This document shows positions 8,923 through 17,531 of a stretch of DNA of 64,000 nt, piece after piece (the stretch's first letter is position 1; each line of letters opens with the position of its first letter). The stretch comes from an uncultured Eubacteriales bacterium (GTDB lineage: Bacteria > Bacillota > Clostridia > Christensenellales > Aristaeellaceae): positions 30,129-94,128 of the forward strand of contig CADBCY010000010.1 in assembly GCA_902793325.1 (NCBI GenBank), read 5' to 3'. Position numbers and translations under genes: made by a program. The notes below the pieces were generated by a model, which was given only the letters and a program-made list of their open reading frames with translations, was not told where the DNA came from and ran no database searches.

Positions 8923-9000
8923 TGGGGTGGGTAGTGGGGCTCGAACCCACGACCTCCAGGGCCACAACCTGGCACTCTGACCAACTGAGCTATACCCACC
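8923..9000 (-). tRNA. tRNA-His (anticodon GUG)
   Basis: The minus-strand tRNA includes the extra 5' G(-1) typical of tRNA-His, acceptor GTGGGTA/TACCCAC, anticodon GTG, C73 and an encoded CCA. Confidence 0.97.
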
Positions 9001-9005
9001 ATACC

Positions 9006-9082
<77 letters not shown>

Positions 9083-9124
9083 AATCCTGACGCGCGAGCG
9101 AGGTTTTCCCGCTGACACTTGTTT

Positions 9125-9153
9125 ATTATAACATCGAAGCGGGGGTTTGTCCA
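9125..9153 (-). promoter_or_regulatory. Promoter of the tRNA operon
   Basis: On the minus strand TGGACA and TATAAT are separated by 17 bases, about 43 bases before the mature 5' end of tRNA-Arg. Confidence 0.8.
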
Positions 9154-9250
9154 TAGCAATCCCTGAATAAACCAACATTTTACGATGCTTTCGGGCGGCC
9201 GCAAGGGCGATGGCAGCGCGCTTTTTCCCCAATTTCCGTGGGTACGGTGG

Positions 9251-9279
9251 TTGACAAGGCGCGGGCGGTGCGTTATAAT
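9251..9279 (+). promoter_or_regulatory. Consensus sigma-A promoter of the small exported protein gene
   Basis: TTGACA and TATAAT with 17-base spacing, 55 bases before the ATG at 9334. This is a perfect match to the housekeeping consensus. Confidence 0.9.
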
Positions 9280-9333
9280 CGTGTTATCAACGAAACGAAC
9301 CCATGGATCGACAGACGACAGGAGGATAATACC

Positions 9334-9981
9334 ATGAAGAAACTCGTCGCTACGCTCCTCGCCCTGCTCCTCGCCCTGTCCTGCATCGCCTGCCTCGCGG
9401 AGGAGGCGGAGACGGAGATCCTGTTCCGCGGCATCCCCTGGGGCACGTCCCTGGCGCAGTTGCAGCGCGAACTGCCGCTGCAGACCCCCTATCAGGCCAG
9501 CGGCATCTCCAGCATCGCCTACCGCATGTACGGCGGCGACCGGGGCAACTACAGCGCGGAGATCGCCATCAACGCCATGTACACGTCCGAGGGCATGAAG
9601 GGCATCAAGGTCGCCGGCTACGACGTGGGCCGCATCAATTTCAACTTTGCCTACGTGCCCCAGGACGGGAAGCTGGTGAAGGACAACGAGTGCACGGCGC
9701 TCTACTGCGCGCTGTACATGTTCGCGCCCGACAATCCGTCCGCGGCCGTGGACGACCTGATCAACAAGCTGAGCATCGTGTACGGCGACGTGGACCTGAC
9801 CACCAACGGCTATTACGTGTGGTTCGGCGCGGAGGGCACGATGGTGTCCCTGAACCTGGACGGCTCGGAGATCTACGTGAAGTACTCCTTCGCCGGCGGC
9901 GAGGAGCTGCTGCAGAACGCCCAGCGCGCGCTGGACGGCGTGTCGGACACCCCGTCCGATATGGATACGGAAGGGCTGTAA
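9334..9981 (+). CDS. Exported protein of unknown function
   Basis: This 215-aa protein has a signal peptide (MKKLVATLLALLLALSCIAC) and a mature part with no domain I can name. It starts with ILFRGIPWGTSLAQL, a pattern also seen in small secreted proteins that read 'local change at a fixed site' in anaerobes, but the role is unknown. Cys residues at the end of the hydrophobic stretch could serve as a lipidation site, though the -3 position is not a typical Leu. The ATG at 9334 has AGGAGG 8 bases upstream; the open frame from 9238 would run through the promoter and is rejected. It is a single-gene unit ending in a GC-rich hairpin. Confidence 0.75.
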   Translation: MKKLVATLLALLLALSCIACLAEEAETEILFRGIPWGTSLAQLQRELPLQTPYQASGISSIAYRMYGGDRGNYSAEIAINAMYTSEGMKGIKVAGYDVGRINFNFAYVPQDGKLVKDNECTALYCALYMFAPDNPSAAVDDLINKLSIVYGDVDLTTNGYYVWFGAEGTMVSLNLDGSEIYVKYSFAGGEELLQNAQRALDGVSDTPSDMDTEGL

Positions 9982-9996
9982 TCGATCCCGCGCGAT

Positions 9997-10020
9997 GGCC
10001 CCGGCCGCATGGCCGGGGCC
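9997..10020 (+). terminator. GC hairpin after the exported protein gene
   Basis: A 10-bp perfect stem GGCCCCGGCC/GGCCGGGGCC with a GCAT loop, 15 bases after the stop. There is no U-tract, so termination would be weak or Rho-assisted. Confidence 0.45.
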
Positions 10021-10034
10021 TCGGACCGCCGACG

Positions 10035-10084
10035 AAGGCCGCCCTGCGGATGTGGCGTAAGCACACACATCCGCAGGACGGCCT
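10035..10084. repeat. 20-bp-arm intergenic inverted repeat
   Basis: Arms 10035-10054 and 10065-10084 pair over 20 positions with a single mismatch around a 10-base loop. No U-tract follows. It sits between the exported protein gene and the ribosome binding site of the WG-repeat gene. Confidence 0.6.
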
Positions 10085-10146
10085 TGCCTGCCTTGCGGGG
10101 GCGGGGGATGGTATGTAAGCTCATCGCGGGAAGGGAGGTGACGGGC

Positions 10147-11445
10147 GTGCTCAGGCGCGTGCTTGCGCTGCTTGCGGCGCTGGTTTTATTCGGCGCGGCG
10201 ACGGCGGAGGGCCCCTACTGCGTTGTGGAGGGAAGCGTGGCGCTGCTGGCGGACGCCTCCGGTCGCGCGCTGACCGATCCCGGCGCGTACCGCGACCTGT
10301 TTCCCGTGCGCCCGGGCAGCCTGTACGCCGCGGGCGATCCCGGCGACTACGCGCTGCTGGACGCCTCCGGCCGGGTGCTCTCCGACGAGCGCTTCGACAT
10401 GATCGACGATGCGGGCGACGCGCTGGTGTTCCGCCGCGGCCAGCGCTACGGCGCGATGGACGCGCAGGGCAGGGTGATCCTGGAGCCGGTGTGGACGCAG
10501 CTCACCCCCGACGGCGCGGGCGGCTGGCTGGCGCTGGCGGACAGCGCGGTGGACGAGATCCCGGACGCGCTGGTGCACATCGGCGCGGACGGCGGGGCCG
10601 TCGAGACGGATGCGCTGGTGCTGGGTCGGCTGCGGGCGGTGCGGGAGGACCGCATGGCGTGCGCCGGGCCGGACGGGCGGTTCTTCTACGTGGACGGCAC
10701 GGGCGCGCAGGCGTTCCCCGGGACCTGGCGCGCGGCGGGCGACTTCGCGGGCGGGCGCGCGATCGTCACCGGCGACGGGGGCAGCGGCGTGATCGACCGG
10801 GAGGGGCGCGCGGTCATCGAGCCGGTCTACCGCTTCCTGGCGGAGCTGGAGGACGCCTACGCGGCGGTGGACGCCGACGGCGGGCTGATTGTGTTCGACC
10901 GGGACAGCGGCGCGGCGCGGCTGACGCTGTCTGGTGGGCCGCTGGACGTGCGCGTCGCGGGGACGGCGCTGGCGGTGTCGGACGAGCGCGAGACGAAGCT
11001 GATGTCCACGGACGGCCGGGTGCTGTGCCGCGCCTCCGCCGCGGCTGTGTTCGAGGCGGGCGAGGGCGGGCAGTTCATCGCCACCGACGGCGCGATGGAC
11101 GGGGAGGTCAGCTGGCTGGTGAACCCGGACGGGAGCCGGGCGTCCGGCGACTTCCGGCGGCTGCTGCCGCTGTGCGCGGACCGGTATGCCTGGATGACCC
11201 TGTCCGGCACGGCCTACCACAGCGACGCGCTGGACGACGCGGCGACGGCCTGGGATTACCGGAGCCTTCGCTGGGGGCTGATGGACGGCGGCGGCCGGAC
11301 GCTGCTCCCGGCGCGGTACCGGAGCATCCGCGCGCTGGACGACGAGCGGCTGCTGCTGGTGACCGACGACGCGGTGGCGCTGGCGAACCGGAACGGCCGC
11401 GCGCTCCACGTGTGGTTCAGCGACGAAGCGTCCAGCGGTGAATGA
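10147..11445 (+). CDS. Exported WG-repeat protein
   Basis: This 432-aa protein has an N-terminal signal peptide (VLRRVLALLAALVLFGAATA) and then repeated beta-rich WG/KWG-type units such as GAMDAQGRVILEPVWTQL (about 100-120), GVIDREGRAVIEPVYRFL (about 215-235) and WGLMDGGGRTLLPARYRSI near the C-terminus. WG repeats form propeller-like scaffolds; no enzymatic role can be assigned. GTG at 10147 is chosen because AAGGGAGG lies 8 bases upstream and the signal peptide then begins at residue 1. The upstream open frame to 10009 crosses a strong hairpin. Its 3' end overlaps the convergent carboxypeptidase gene by 29 bases. Confidence 0.8.
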   Translation: MLRRVLALLAALVLFGAATAEGPYCVVEGSVALLADASGRALTDPGAYRDLFPVRPGSLYAAGDPGDYALLDASGRVLSDERFDMIDDAGDALVFRRGQRYGAMDAQGRVILEPVWTQLTPDGAGGWLALADSAVDEIPDALVHIGADGGAVETDALVLGRLRAVREDRMACAGPDGRFFYVDGTGAQAFPGTWRAAGDFAGGRAIVTGDGGSGVIDREGRAVIEPVYRFLAELEDAYAAVDADGGLIVFDRDSGAARLTLSGGPLDVRVAGTALAVSDERETKLMSTDGRVLCRASAAAVFEAGEGGQFIATDGAMDGEVSWLVNPDGSRASGDFRRLLPLCADRYAWMTLSGTAYHSDALDDAATAWDYRSLRWGLMDGGGRTLLPARYRSIRALDDERLLLVTDDAVALANRNGRALHVWFSDEASSGE

Positions 11446-12523
11446 GGGTGAGAAAGGCGCGGCGCAGGTCGCGCCTTTCCACGCTCCCGGCGGCGCGCAG
11501 CTCCCGCTGGGCCACCACGATGCCGTCGCTGACCAGTTGCACGCTGCCCACCACGTCCCCGGAGCGCACCGGGGCGTCCAGCGAGGGCGGCAGGTTCACC
11601 CGCGTCTCCGTGCGGCTGCCCACGGGCACGGCGGCGCGCAGCGGCTCCGCGGCGGCGACGGCCACCTCGGCCTCGATGCCGTTGACCACCGGCAGGCGCG
11701 CCAGCGCCTCCCCGGCCTCGGCGACGCGCTCCGTCCGGAAGGATTCGAAGCCGTAGTCCAGCATCGCCGTGGCGGTGTCGAACCAGGTGGGGCAGTTCAG
11801 CACGACGCCGATGAGGCTCAGCCCGTTTCGCTCGGCGCTGAACACCAGGCAGCGCCCGGCCTTGCTTGTGTAGCCCGTCTTGCCGCCGGTGGCGCCCTCG
11901 TAGGTGGTCAGCAGCCGGTTCTTGTTCTCCAGGACGCGGCTGTACTCGTTGCCCACCCAGGGGATCACCTTGCGCTTCGTGGCGGTGATGGTGCGGAACG
12001 TCGGGTTCTGCATGGCGGCGCGCATCACCCGCGCCAGCCCCAGCGCGGAAATGGCGTGGCCGTCGGCGTCCAGCCCGTGGGGATTGACGAACCAGGCGTC
12101 GGCGTCGAGCGCGCGGGCCTTCTCGTTCATCAGCTCCGCGAAGGCCTCCACGCTGCCCGCCACGTGCTCGGCCACGGCCACGGCGGCGTCGTTGCCGCTG
12201 CGCAGCATGAGCCCGTAGAGCATGTGCTCCATGGACAGCGTCTCCCCTTCGGAGAGGTACAGCGACGTGCCCGTGACCCCGGCGGCGTGCTTGCCCGCGG
12301 TGACCGGCTCGTCCAGGCTGCTGTGCTCCAGCGCGATCAGCGTGGTCATCACCTTGGTGGTGGAGGCCATGGGCAGCATGGCGTTCTCGTTCTGGCCGAA
12401 CAGCACGCGCCCGCTGTCGGCGTCGATGAGCACCGCCCCGCGGGCCGCCACGGCGAAGGGTTCGGACGCTTCCGCCGCCCACGGCAGCAACATCACCAAC
12501 AGCACAGCCAGCATCCGCTTCAT
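11417..12523 (-). CDS. Serine-type D-Ala-D-Ala carboxypeptidase (PBP5/DacF family)
   Basis: This 368-aa exported enzyme trims the terminal D-Ala from peptidoglycan stem peptides. After a signal peptide (residues 1-20) come the three active-site motifs of the family: SxxK in MASTTKVMT, SGN in LRSGNDAAVAVAEH and KTG in GGKTGYTSKAG. The C-terminal PBP5-type beta domain (about 270-360) has a short basic tail (HRWTLRR) in place of an obvious amphipathic anchor. ATG at 12523 has GGGAGG 7 bases upstream. The gene is convergent with the WG-repeat gene, overlapping it by 29 bases. Confidence 0.93.
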   Translation of the reverse strand: MKRMLAVLLVMLLPWAAEASEPFAVAARGAVLIDADSGRVLFGQNENAMLPMASTTKVMTTLIALEHSSLDEPVTAGKHAAGVTGTSLYLSEGETLSMEHMLYGLMLRSGNDAAVAVAEHVAGSVEAFAELMNEKARALDADAWFVNPHGLDADGHAISALGLARVMRAAMQNPTFRTITATKRKVIPWVGNEYSRVLENKNRLLTTYEGATGGKTGYTSKAGRCLVFSAERNGLSLIGVVLNCPTWFDTATAMLDYGFESFRTERVAEAGEALARLPVVNGIEAEVAVAAAEPLRAAVPVGSRTETRVNLPPSLDAPVRSGDVVGSVQLVSDGIVVAQRELRAAGSVERRDLRRAFLTLIHRWTLRR

Positions 12524-12541
12524 GGCGTCGCCTCCCATGGA

Positions 12542-12578
12542 ACCAAAGATCCTGCCCGGTCGGGGCAGGATCTTTGGT
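12542..12578. terminator. 16-bp perfect hairpin between the DUF1836 and carboxypeptidase genes
   Basis: Arms 12542-12557 and 12563-12578 pair perfectly around a 5-base loop. On the minus strand it follows the DUF1836 gene and abuts the ribosome binding site of the carboxypeptidase gene. There is no long U-tract, so it could be a weak terminator or an mRNA-processing/stability hairpin. Confidence 0.5.
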
Positions 12579-12612
12579 AGTTTTGGCCGCGCGGAGCGGC
12601 CTGCGGTATAGC

Positions 12613-13134
12613 TTATGCCGGGGCGTCGGGACTATGCGGCGCTTCCGCCTCGGCGGCGAGCACGGCGGCGCTGGCGGCGCTGCAGGCGGAGGCCAGTATG
12701 GCGAAGTCCAGCGCCGAGGCGGGCGTTTCGCGGAAGGCATCGCCGGTGGGCACGCCGCGCAGCGCCGCGCTCAGGCGGCGGCAGAAGGCGTCGTAGAGCT
12801 GCTCCACGCTCTCGCCCTCCTTCAGCGCGAGCATGCGCCCGATGGCTTCCATGCTGGCGCTCTGCTTCAGCGTGACGATCATGATCAGCAGCGCCAGCTG
12901 TTCCCGCCCGTACTTCTTGCCCGCGGGCCGGGGGATCAGCTTCGCCTTGACGTAGTTGTTGATCATGGAGGGGGTCAGGCAGCGGCGCACGTCGTCCCCG
13001 AACAGCGGCGCGTAGATGCGCCCGATCAGCGTGACCACCTGGTCCATGTACAGCCCGAGGTCGGGAATCTGCGCCCAGGGGATGGGCGCGTACTGCCGCA
13101 GGGATTCCGTGGCGCGCTCAATGTCGATGGGCAT
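12613..13134 (-). CDS. DUF1836 protein
   Basis: This 173-aa cytoplasmic protein belongs to DUF1836. The matching region, about residues 20-120, includes MINNYVKAKLIPRPAGKKYGREQLALLIMI, a segment resembling a MerR-like winged helix with a conserved KY-R-Q block, so a DNA-binding role is suspected in the family but unproven. The C-terminus is Ala-rich and variable. ATG at 13134 has AAAGGAGG upstream. It lies 18 bases downstream of the rqcH stop, so it is probably co-transcribed with rqcH. Confidence 0.8.
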   Translation of the reverse strand: MPIDIERATESLRQYAPIPWAQIPDLGLYMDQVVTLIGRIYAPLFGDDVRRCLTPSMINNYVKAKLIPRPAGKKYGREQLALLIMIVTLKQSASMEAIGRMLALKEGESVEQLYDAFCRRLSAALRGVPTGDAFRETPASALDFAILASACSAASAAVLAAEAEAPHSPDAPA

Positions 13135-13152
13135 GGGCCGCCTCCTTTCTGC

Positions 13153-14880
13153 TCAGTCCGCCTCGGCCTGCCCCTCGGCGGGCCGGACGGTGAGGGTGCG
13201 CTGGTTGGTGTAGATGACGAACCCGGGGCGCGCGCCGGCAGGCTTCTTCACGTAGCGCCGGAGCGTATAGTCCACCGGCACGCGGCCGGACGTCTTTCCC
13301 CTGGAGTAGGCGGCGGCCAGCCGCGCGGCGAACAGGATCGTGTCCTCGTCCGGGTTCTCGCCGACGATGATCACGTGGCTGCCCGGCATGCCTTTGGCGT
13401 GCAGCCAGACCTCGTTGGGCTGGGCGGTGGCGGTGAGCTTGTCGTTTTGCAGGTTGTTCTTGCCCACCAGCACCGCGCGGCCCGATGGCGCCTCGAAGCG
13501 CATGGGCCGGGAGGGCGGCAACTGCTTCATCTGTCGGCGGCTGCGGTTGGGCTTTACGTAGCCCAGCTTTTCCAGCTCCGCGCGCAGCTCGTACAGCTCC
13601 GACTCGCCGCTGCACTTGGACAGGTTGTCGAGCTGCCCCTCCAGGTAGTTCAGCTCCGCGGAGGTCTTTTCGATCTGCTCCGCCGCCAGCGTCTGGGCGC
13701 TGCGGGCCTTCTGGTAGAGCTTGAAGTACTTTTGAGCGTTCTGGCCGGGGGACAGCTTTTCGTCCAGCTCCACGGCCAGCATGGGCATGTCCGGCTCGTA
13801 GTAGTTGGGCACCTCCACGCGCTTCATGCCCTTCTGCGCCAGGTGCAGGTTCGCGGTGAGCAGCTCGCCCTTCAGGCGGTACTCCTCCATGCGCCGGCTG
13901 CCCAGCAGCGCCTCCTGCTGCAGCGCCAGCTTGCGCTCGCAGCGCTCGACGTTCTTCTTCAGCGTGCGGTGCAGCGCGCTGCTCTTCTGCTGGATGCGCT
14001 CCAGCATGTCCCGCGAGCGGTAGAATTCGTCCAGCGCCTCGGACAGCGTGGGGAAGGGCTCCGAGCGCAGGTGGGCGAGGGAGCGACAGGCGAAGGCGGT
14101 CACGTCCAGCGGCGCGCCGTCCGCGTCGAAGTAGATGCGCGGGCTGAGCTCGCGGGGGATGTCCCTGAGCGCCGCGGCCACGGCTTCGCAGGCGGCGCGC
14201 AGGTCGATCTCGTCCGTGTGGGCGTCCTCGCTGCCGGTCGCGCGGAAGGCCAGCTCCCGGCCGAGCTGGGCGGACATGCCGCTGACGACCTGCGGGATGA
14301 GCTTTGCGAGCCTGCCGTTCATGCCCGCGAGGGCGGCGCGCAGGTTCTCCGCGTCCACCCGGTCGTAGGGGATCTTGCCGTGGGCGGGGGGCAGCTCGTA
14401 GCGCAGCCCCGGCAGCACCTCGCGCACCGAGGAGATCTGCTCGTTCACCCGGCGCGCGCTGTCGATGATCCGCCCGTCGCCGCCGACGAACATGATGTTG
14501 CTGTGCTTGCCCATGAACTCGCAGATCAGCTTCTTGCGCGCGGGATCGCCCAGCTCGTCGTGGTGCTCGATCTCGATTTCAAGGATGCGGTCGCTCTCCA
14601 GCGGCCGGACGGACAGTATGCGCCCGCCGGTGATGTGCTTGCGCATCAGCATGCACAGCGCCGGGGGCTCCAGCGGGTTGTTCTTCCTGACCTGCGTCAG
14701 GTGGGCGCGGGCGCAGTTGGCCGTGGCCGACAGCAGGAGCTGCCGGTTTTCGCCGTTGTTGCGGACGGTGAGTATGATCTCGTCCCGCTCGGGCTGTATG
14801 ATGCGCGCGACGCGCCCGCCCGCCAGCGCCGCGTTCAGCTCCCCGGCCACCAGGCCGAGGGTAAAGCCGTCAAAGGGCAT
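13153..14880 (-). CDS. rqcH: RqcH, NFACT-family ribosome quality control factor
   Basis: This 575-aa protein binds stalled 50S subunits carrying peptidyl-tRNA and recruits tRNA-Ala to add C-terminal poly-alanine degradation tails. It was formerly called fibronectin-binding protein FbpA. The NFACT-N domain (about 1-220) contains D97-R98 (PLESDRILEIEI), the DR pair known to be essential in the Bacillus protein. A coiled-coil middle region (about 280-430) and the NFACT-R domain with NEVWLHAKGMPGSHVIIVGE (about 475-560) follow. ATG at 14880 has GGAGG 5 bases upstream. It is transcribed divergently from the GerM-domain gene. Confidence 0.93.
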   Translation of the reverse strand: MPFDGFTLGLVAGELNAALAGGRVARIIQPERDEIILTVRNNGENRQLLLSATANCARAHLTQVRKNNPLEPPALCMLMRKHITGGRILSVRPLESDRILEIEIEHHDELGDPARKKLICEFMGKHSNIMFVGGDGRIIDSARRVNEQISSVREVLPGLRYELPPAHGKIPYDRVDAENLRAALAGMNGRLAKLIPQVVSGMSAQLGRELAFRATGSEDAHTDEIDLRAACEAVAAALRDIPRELSPRIYFDADGAPLDVTAFACRSLAHLRSEPFPTLSEALDEFYRSRDMLERIQQKSSALHRTLKKNVERCERKLALQQEALLGSRRMEEYRLKGELLTANLHLAQKGMKRVEVPNYYEPDMPMLAVELDEKLSPGQNAQKYFKLYQKARSAQTLAAEQIEKTSAELNYLEGQLDNLSKCSGESELYELRAELEKLGYVKPNRSRRQMKQLPPSRPMRFEAPSGRAVLVGKNNLQNDKLTATAQPNEVWLHAKGMPGSHVIIVGENPDEDTILFAARLAAAYSRGKTSGRVPVDYTLRRYVKKPAGARPGFVIYTNQRTLTVRPAEGQAEAD

Positions 14881-14912
14881 AGGTACCTCCGGGTGATTTC
14901 GTTTCTTTCCTG

Positions 14913-14941
14913 ATTATAAACCATCTTGCCCGATTGCGCAA
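14913..14941 (-). promoter_or_regulatory. Promoter of rqcH
   Basis: On the minus strand TTGCGC and TATAAT are separated by 17 bases. The -35 lies in the palindrome TTGCGCAA (14934-14941), which also supplies the -35 of the divergent promoter. Confidence 0.7.
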
Positions 14942-14962
14942 CCGCTTCATTTATGCTAAAAT
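14934..14962 (+). promoter_or_regulatory. Promoter of the GerMN-domain gene
   Basis: TTGCGC and TAAAAT with 17-base spacing on the plus strand. The -35 shares six of eight bases with the divergent rqcH -35 through the TTGCGCAA palindrome. Confidence 0.6.
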
Positions 14963-15050
14963 ATTGCCCGGTGGAACCGCCGCGCGGCGCATACCCTGTC
15001 GCTTCGGGGAATAGATTGAACCGAAACAGGAGTCGCAAGGAGGGTTCCGG

Positions 15051-16157
15051 ATGAATCTATCAACGAATCAGCGCAAGATCTACCTGATGGCGGTGACGCT
15101 GCTGGTGGCGGCGGTGGCCCTGGCATCCACCTGGTCGCTGTGGACGAAGCCCGCGGCGCAGAGCGCGGCGCCCGTCGTTACCCCGGCCCCGGCCCCGGCG
15201 GCGGAGAGCGCCCCGCCCGTCGCGGACGCCGCGCCGGTTCCGGGGGCGGAGGAAGAGGCGGACGCGCCCGCCGCGAGCAAGGTTTCGACGATCGTCTACT
15301 ACCAGGACGGCTACGGCCTGCTGGTGCCGGTGATGTGCCGCGTGCCCATGCAGGAGGGCATCGCCAAGGCCACGCTGGGCATGATGGTGCAGAGCGTGGG
15401 CAACGACATGCAGGCGGCGCGGCTGGGGCTGCGCACGGTGCTGCCGGAGAACACCACCATCGACCTGGACATCCACGACGGCCTGGCCCGCATCGACCTG
15501 AGCAAGGAAGTGCTGGACATGCCCGACGCCGCCGCCGAGAGCAACATGGTCAACGCCATCGTGCAGACGCTCACGGAGTTCGAGAGCGTTGACCGGGTGG
15601 CGTTCCTCATCGGCGGGCAGAAGCTGGACAAGCTGACCCACGGCACCGGCGTGGCGGGGGAGTTCACGCGGGGCGACATCAACCTGGAGGCCGCCGAGCC
15701 CACGCTGGCCCGCTCGGACGCCCAGCCGGTGACGCTGTACTTCCCGGCGGATTCCGGCGCGGTGATCGTGCCGGTGACGCGCATGGTGCATTCCCGCGCG
15801 GACGTGAACACGGCGGTGATGGAGCTGGCGAAGGGCCCCGCCAACGGGGACATGCTGGAGAGCGTGGTGCCTGCGGGCTGCGGCCTCATCGACGTAAAGG
15901 TGCAGGACCGCGTGGCGAAGCTGAACTTCACCAACGAGTTTGTGGACCTGGTGCAGAACTCCGACGGCGGGCGGCTGGCGCTCAAGGCGCTGGTGCTCAC
16001 CTGCACCCAGTTCGACGGCATCGACGCCGTGGAAATCTACGTGGACGGGCGCAAGTACGACGCGGGCGAGCTGGGCGTGCCGAGCTTCATGAACGTGGCG
16101 GATTCCATCGTCTACGACGCCATACAGACCCAGTCCGCAATGATCTTTGAAGAATAA
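15051..16157 (+). CDS. GerMN-domain (GerM-like) membrane-anchored protein
   Basis: This 368-aa protein has one N-terminal membrane segment (about 11-28), an Ala/Pro-rich extracytoplasmic linker (about 32-75) and two GerMN domains (about 80-210 and 225-350). GerMN domains occur in GerM, a lipoprotein needed in sporulation and for linking engulfment complexes; the double-domain layout matches GerM. There is no lipobox here, so a membrane anchor is predicted instead. The ATG at 15051 follows AAGGAGGGTTCCGG. The next gene, the RNase PH-RdgB fusion, follows at 42 bases, an arrangement (gerM-rph-rdgB-yfcE) also known from Bacillus. Confidence 0.85.
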   Translation: MNLSTNQRKIYLMAVTLLVAAVALASTWSLWTKPAAQSAAPVVTPAPAPAAESAPPVADAAPVPGAEEEADAPAASKVSTIVYYQDGYGLLVPVMCRVPMQEGIAKATLGMMVQSVGNDMQAARLGLRTVLPENTTIDLDIHDGLARIDLSKEVLDMPDAAAESNMVNAIVQTLTEFESVDRVAFLIGGQKLDKLTHGTGVAGEFTRGDINLEAAEPTLARSDAQPVTLYFPADSGAVIVPVTRMVHSRADVNTAVMELAKGPANGDMLESVVPAGCGLIDVKVQDRVAKLNFTNEFVDLVQNSDGGRLALKALVLTCTQFDGIDAVEIYVDGRKYDAGELGVPSFMNVADSIVYDAIQTQSAMIFEE

Positions 16158-16199
16158 GGGCGGCTTTCTGCCCGCCGGATACGAATGGAGGAATACCTT

Positions 16200-17531
16200 A
16201 TGGATACCGTCGATCGCGCTCCGGACGAGCTGCGCATGGTGCGCATCCTGCCGGACTACACCGAAATGGCCGCGGGCTCGGCGCTCATCTGCTGCGGCCG
16301 CACCCGTGTGATCTGCACTGCCTCCGTCCAGGAGGGCGTGCCGGGCTTCCTGCGGGGCAAGGGCAAGGGCTGGCTCACGGCGGAGTACGCCATGCTGCCC
16401 GGCTCCACCCCCCAGCGCAAGGCCCGCGACAGCGTGAAGAAGGACGGCCGGGGCGTGGAGATCCAGCGGCTCATCGGCCGCTCCCTGCGCGCCGCCTGCG
16501 ACCTGACCCGGCTGGGCGAGCGCACGATCTACATCGACTGCGACGTCATCCAGGCGGACGGCGGCACGCGCACGGCCTCCATCACCGGCGCGTTCGTCGC
16601 GCTGTGCATCGCCGTGGACAAGCTCATGCAGCAGGGCGCGCTGGTGGATTCGCCCATCATCCGGCAGGTGGCGGCGGTGTCCGCGGGCGTGGTGGACGAT
16701 GTGTGTACCCTCGACCTGGAGTACGCCCAGGACAGCCGCGCGCAGGTGGACATGAACATCGTCATGACGCGGGACGCGCAGGGCAGGCTGGGCTTCGTGG
16801 AGGTGCAGGGGACCGGCGAGGGCCGCTGCTACACCCGCGACGAGCTGGACGCGCTGCTGGCGCTGGGCGAGAAGGGCTGCCTGGAGCTGATGCAGGCCCA
16901 GCGGGACGCCCTGGGCGAGCGGGCGGCGGTCATCTGCAAAAAGCCGGTGCTGGCCCTCGCCAGCAACAACTTCGGCAAGCTCCGCGAGCTGAAGGCGATG
17001 CTGGGCGAGCGGTTCGACGTGCGCTCCATGCGGGAGATGGGCGTCGAGCTGGACGTGGAGGAGACGGGCGAAACCTTCGAGGAGAACGCCCTTTTGAAGG
17101 CCAACGCGCTGATGGCGACGGTCCACTGCGCCACGCTGGCGGACGATTCCGGCCTGTGCGTGGACCAGCTGGGCGGGCGGCCCGGCGTGCACTCGGCCCG
17201 GTACTGCGGCGTGCACGGCGACGACGAGGCGAACAACCGGCTGCTGCTGAAGGAGCTCTCCGACAAGCCCGCGCCGCACCGCGCGCACTACGGCGCAGCG
17301 GTGGCGCTGTGCCGCCCCGGCCGCGCGCCCATCGTGGTGTACGGGCGCTGCGAGGGCGAGATCCTCGGCGAATACCGCGGCGAGGGCGGCTTCGGGTACG
17401 ATCCGCTGTTCCTCAGCGACGATCTGGGCGTGACCTTCGCCGAGGCCGATCCCGAGGCGAAGAACGGCGTGTCCCACCGGGCGCGGGCCATCCGGATGGT
17501 GCTGGAGGCGCTGGAGGCCGAGCGTGATTAG
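16200..17531 (+). CDS. RNase PH / XTP-dITP diphosphatase fusion
   Basis: This 443-aa protein fuses two enzymes that are neighbours in many Firmicutes. Residues 1-240 are RNase PH, the phosphorolytic 3' exoribonuclease that trims tRNA 3' ends (GWLTAEYAMLPGSTPQRKAR, RSLRAACDLTRLGERTIYID, IDCDVIQADGGTRTASITGA). Residues 245-443 are RdgB/HAM1, which hydrolyses deaminated purine triphosphates (LALASNNFGKLRELK, DDSGLCVDQLGGRPGVHSAR, GFGYDPLF). The key residues of both halves appear intact and no stop or frameshift separates them. ATG at 16200 has GGAGGA 7 bases upstream; the frame's first ATG at 16185 overlaps that site. It overlaps the next gene by 8 bases. Confidence 0.92.
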   Translation: MDTVDRAPDELRMVRILPDYTEMAAGSALICCGRTRVICTASVQEGVPGFLRGKGKGWLTAEYAMLPGSTPQRKARDSVKKDGRGVEIQRLIGRSLRAACDLTRLGERTIYIDCDVIQADGGTRTASITGAFVALCIAVDKLMQQGALVDSPIIRQVAAVSAGVVDDVCTLDLEYAQDSRAQVDMNIVMTRDAQGRLGFVEVQGTGEGRCYTRDELDALLALGEKGCLELMQAQRDALGERAAVICKKPVLALASNNFGKLRELKAMLGERFDVRSMREMGVELDVEETGETFEENALLKANALMATVHCATLADDSGLCVDQLGGRPGVHSARYCGVHGDDEANNRLLLKELSDKPAPHRAHYGAAVALCRPGRAPIVVYGRCEGEILGEYRGEGGFGYDPLFLSDDLGVTFAEADPEAKNGVSHRARAIRMVLEALEAERD

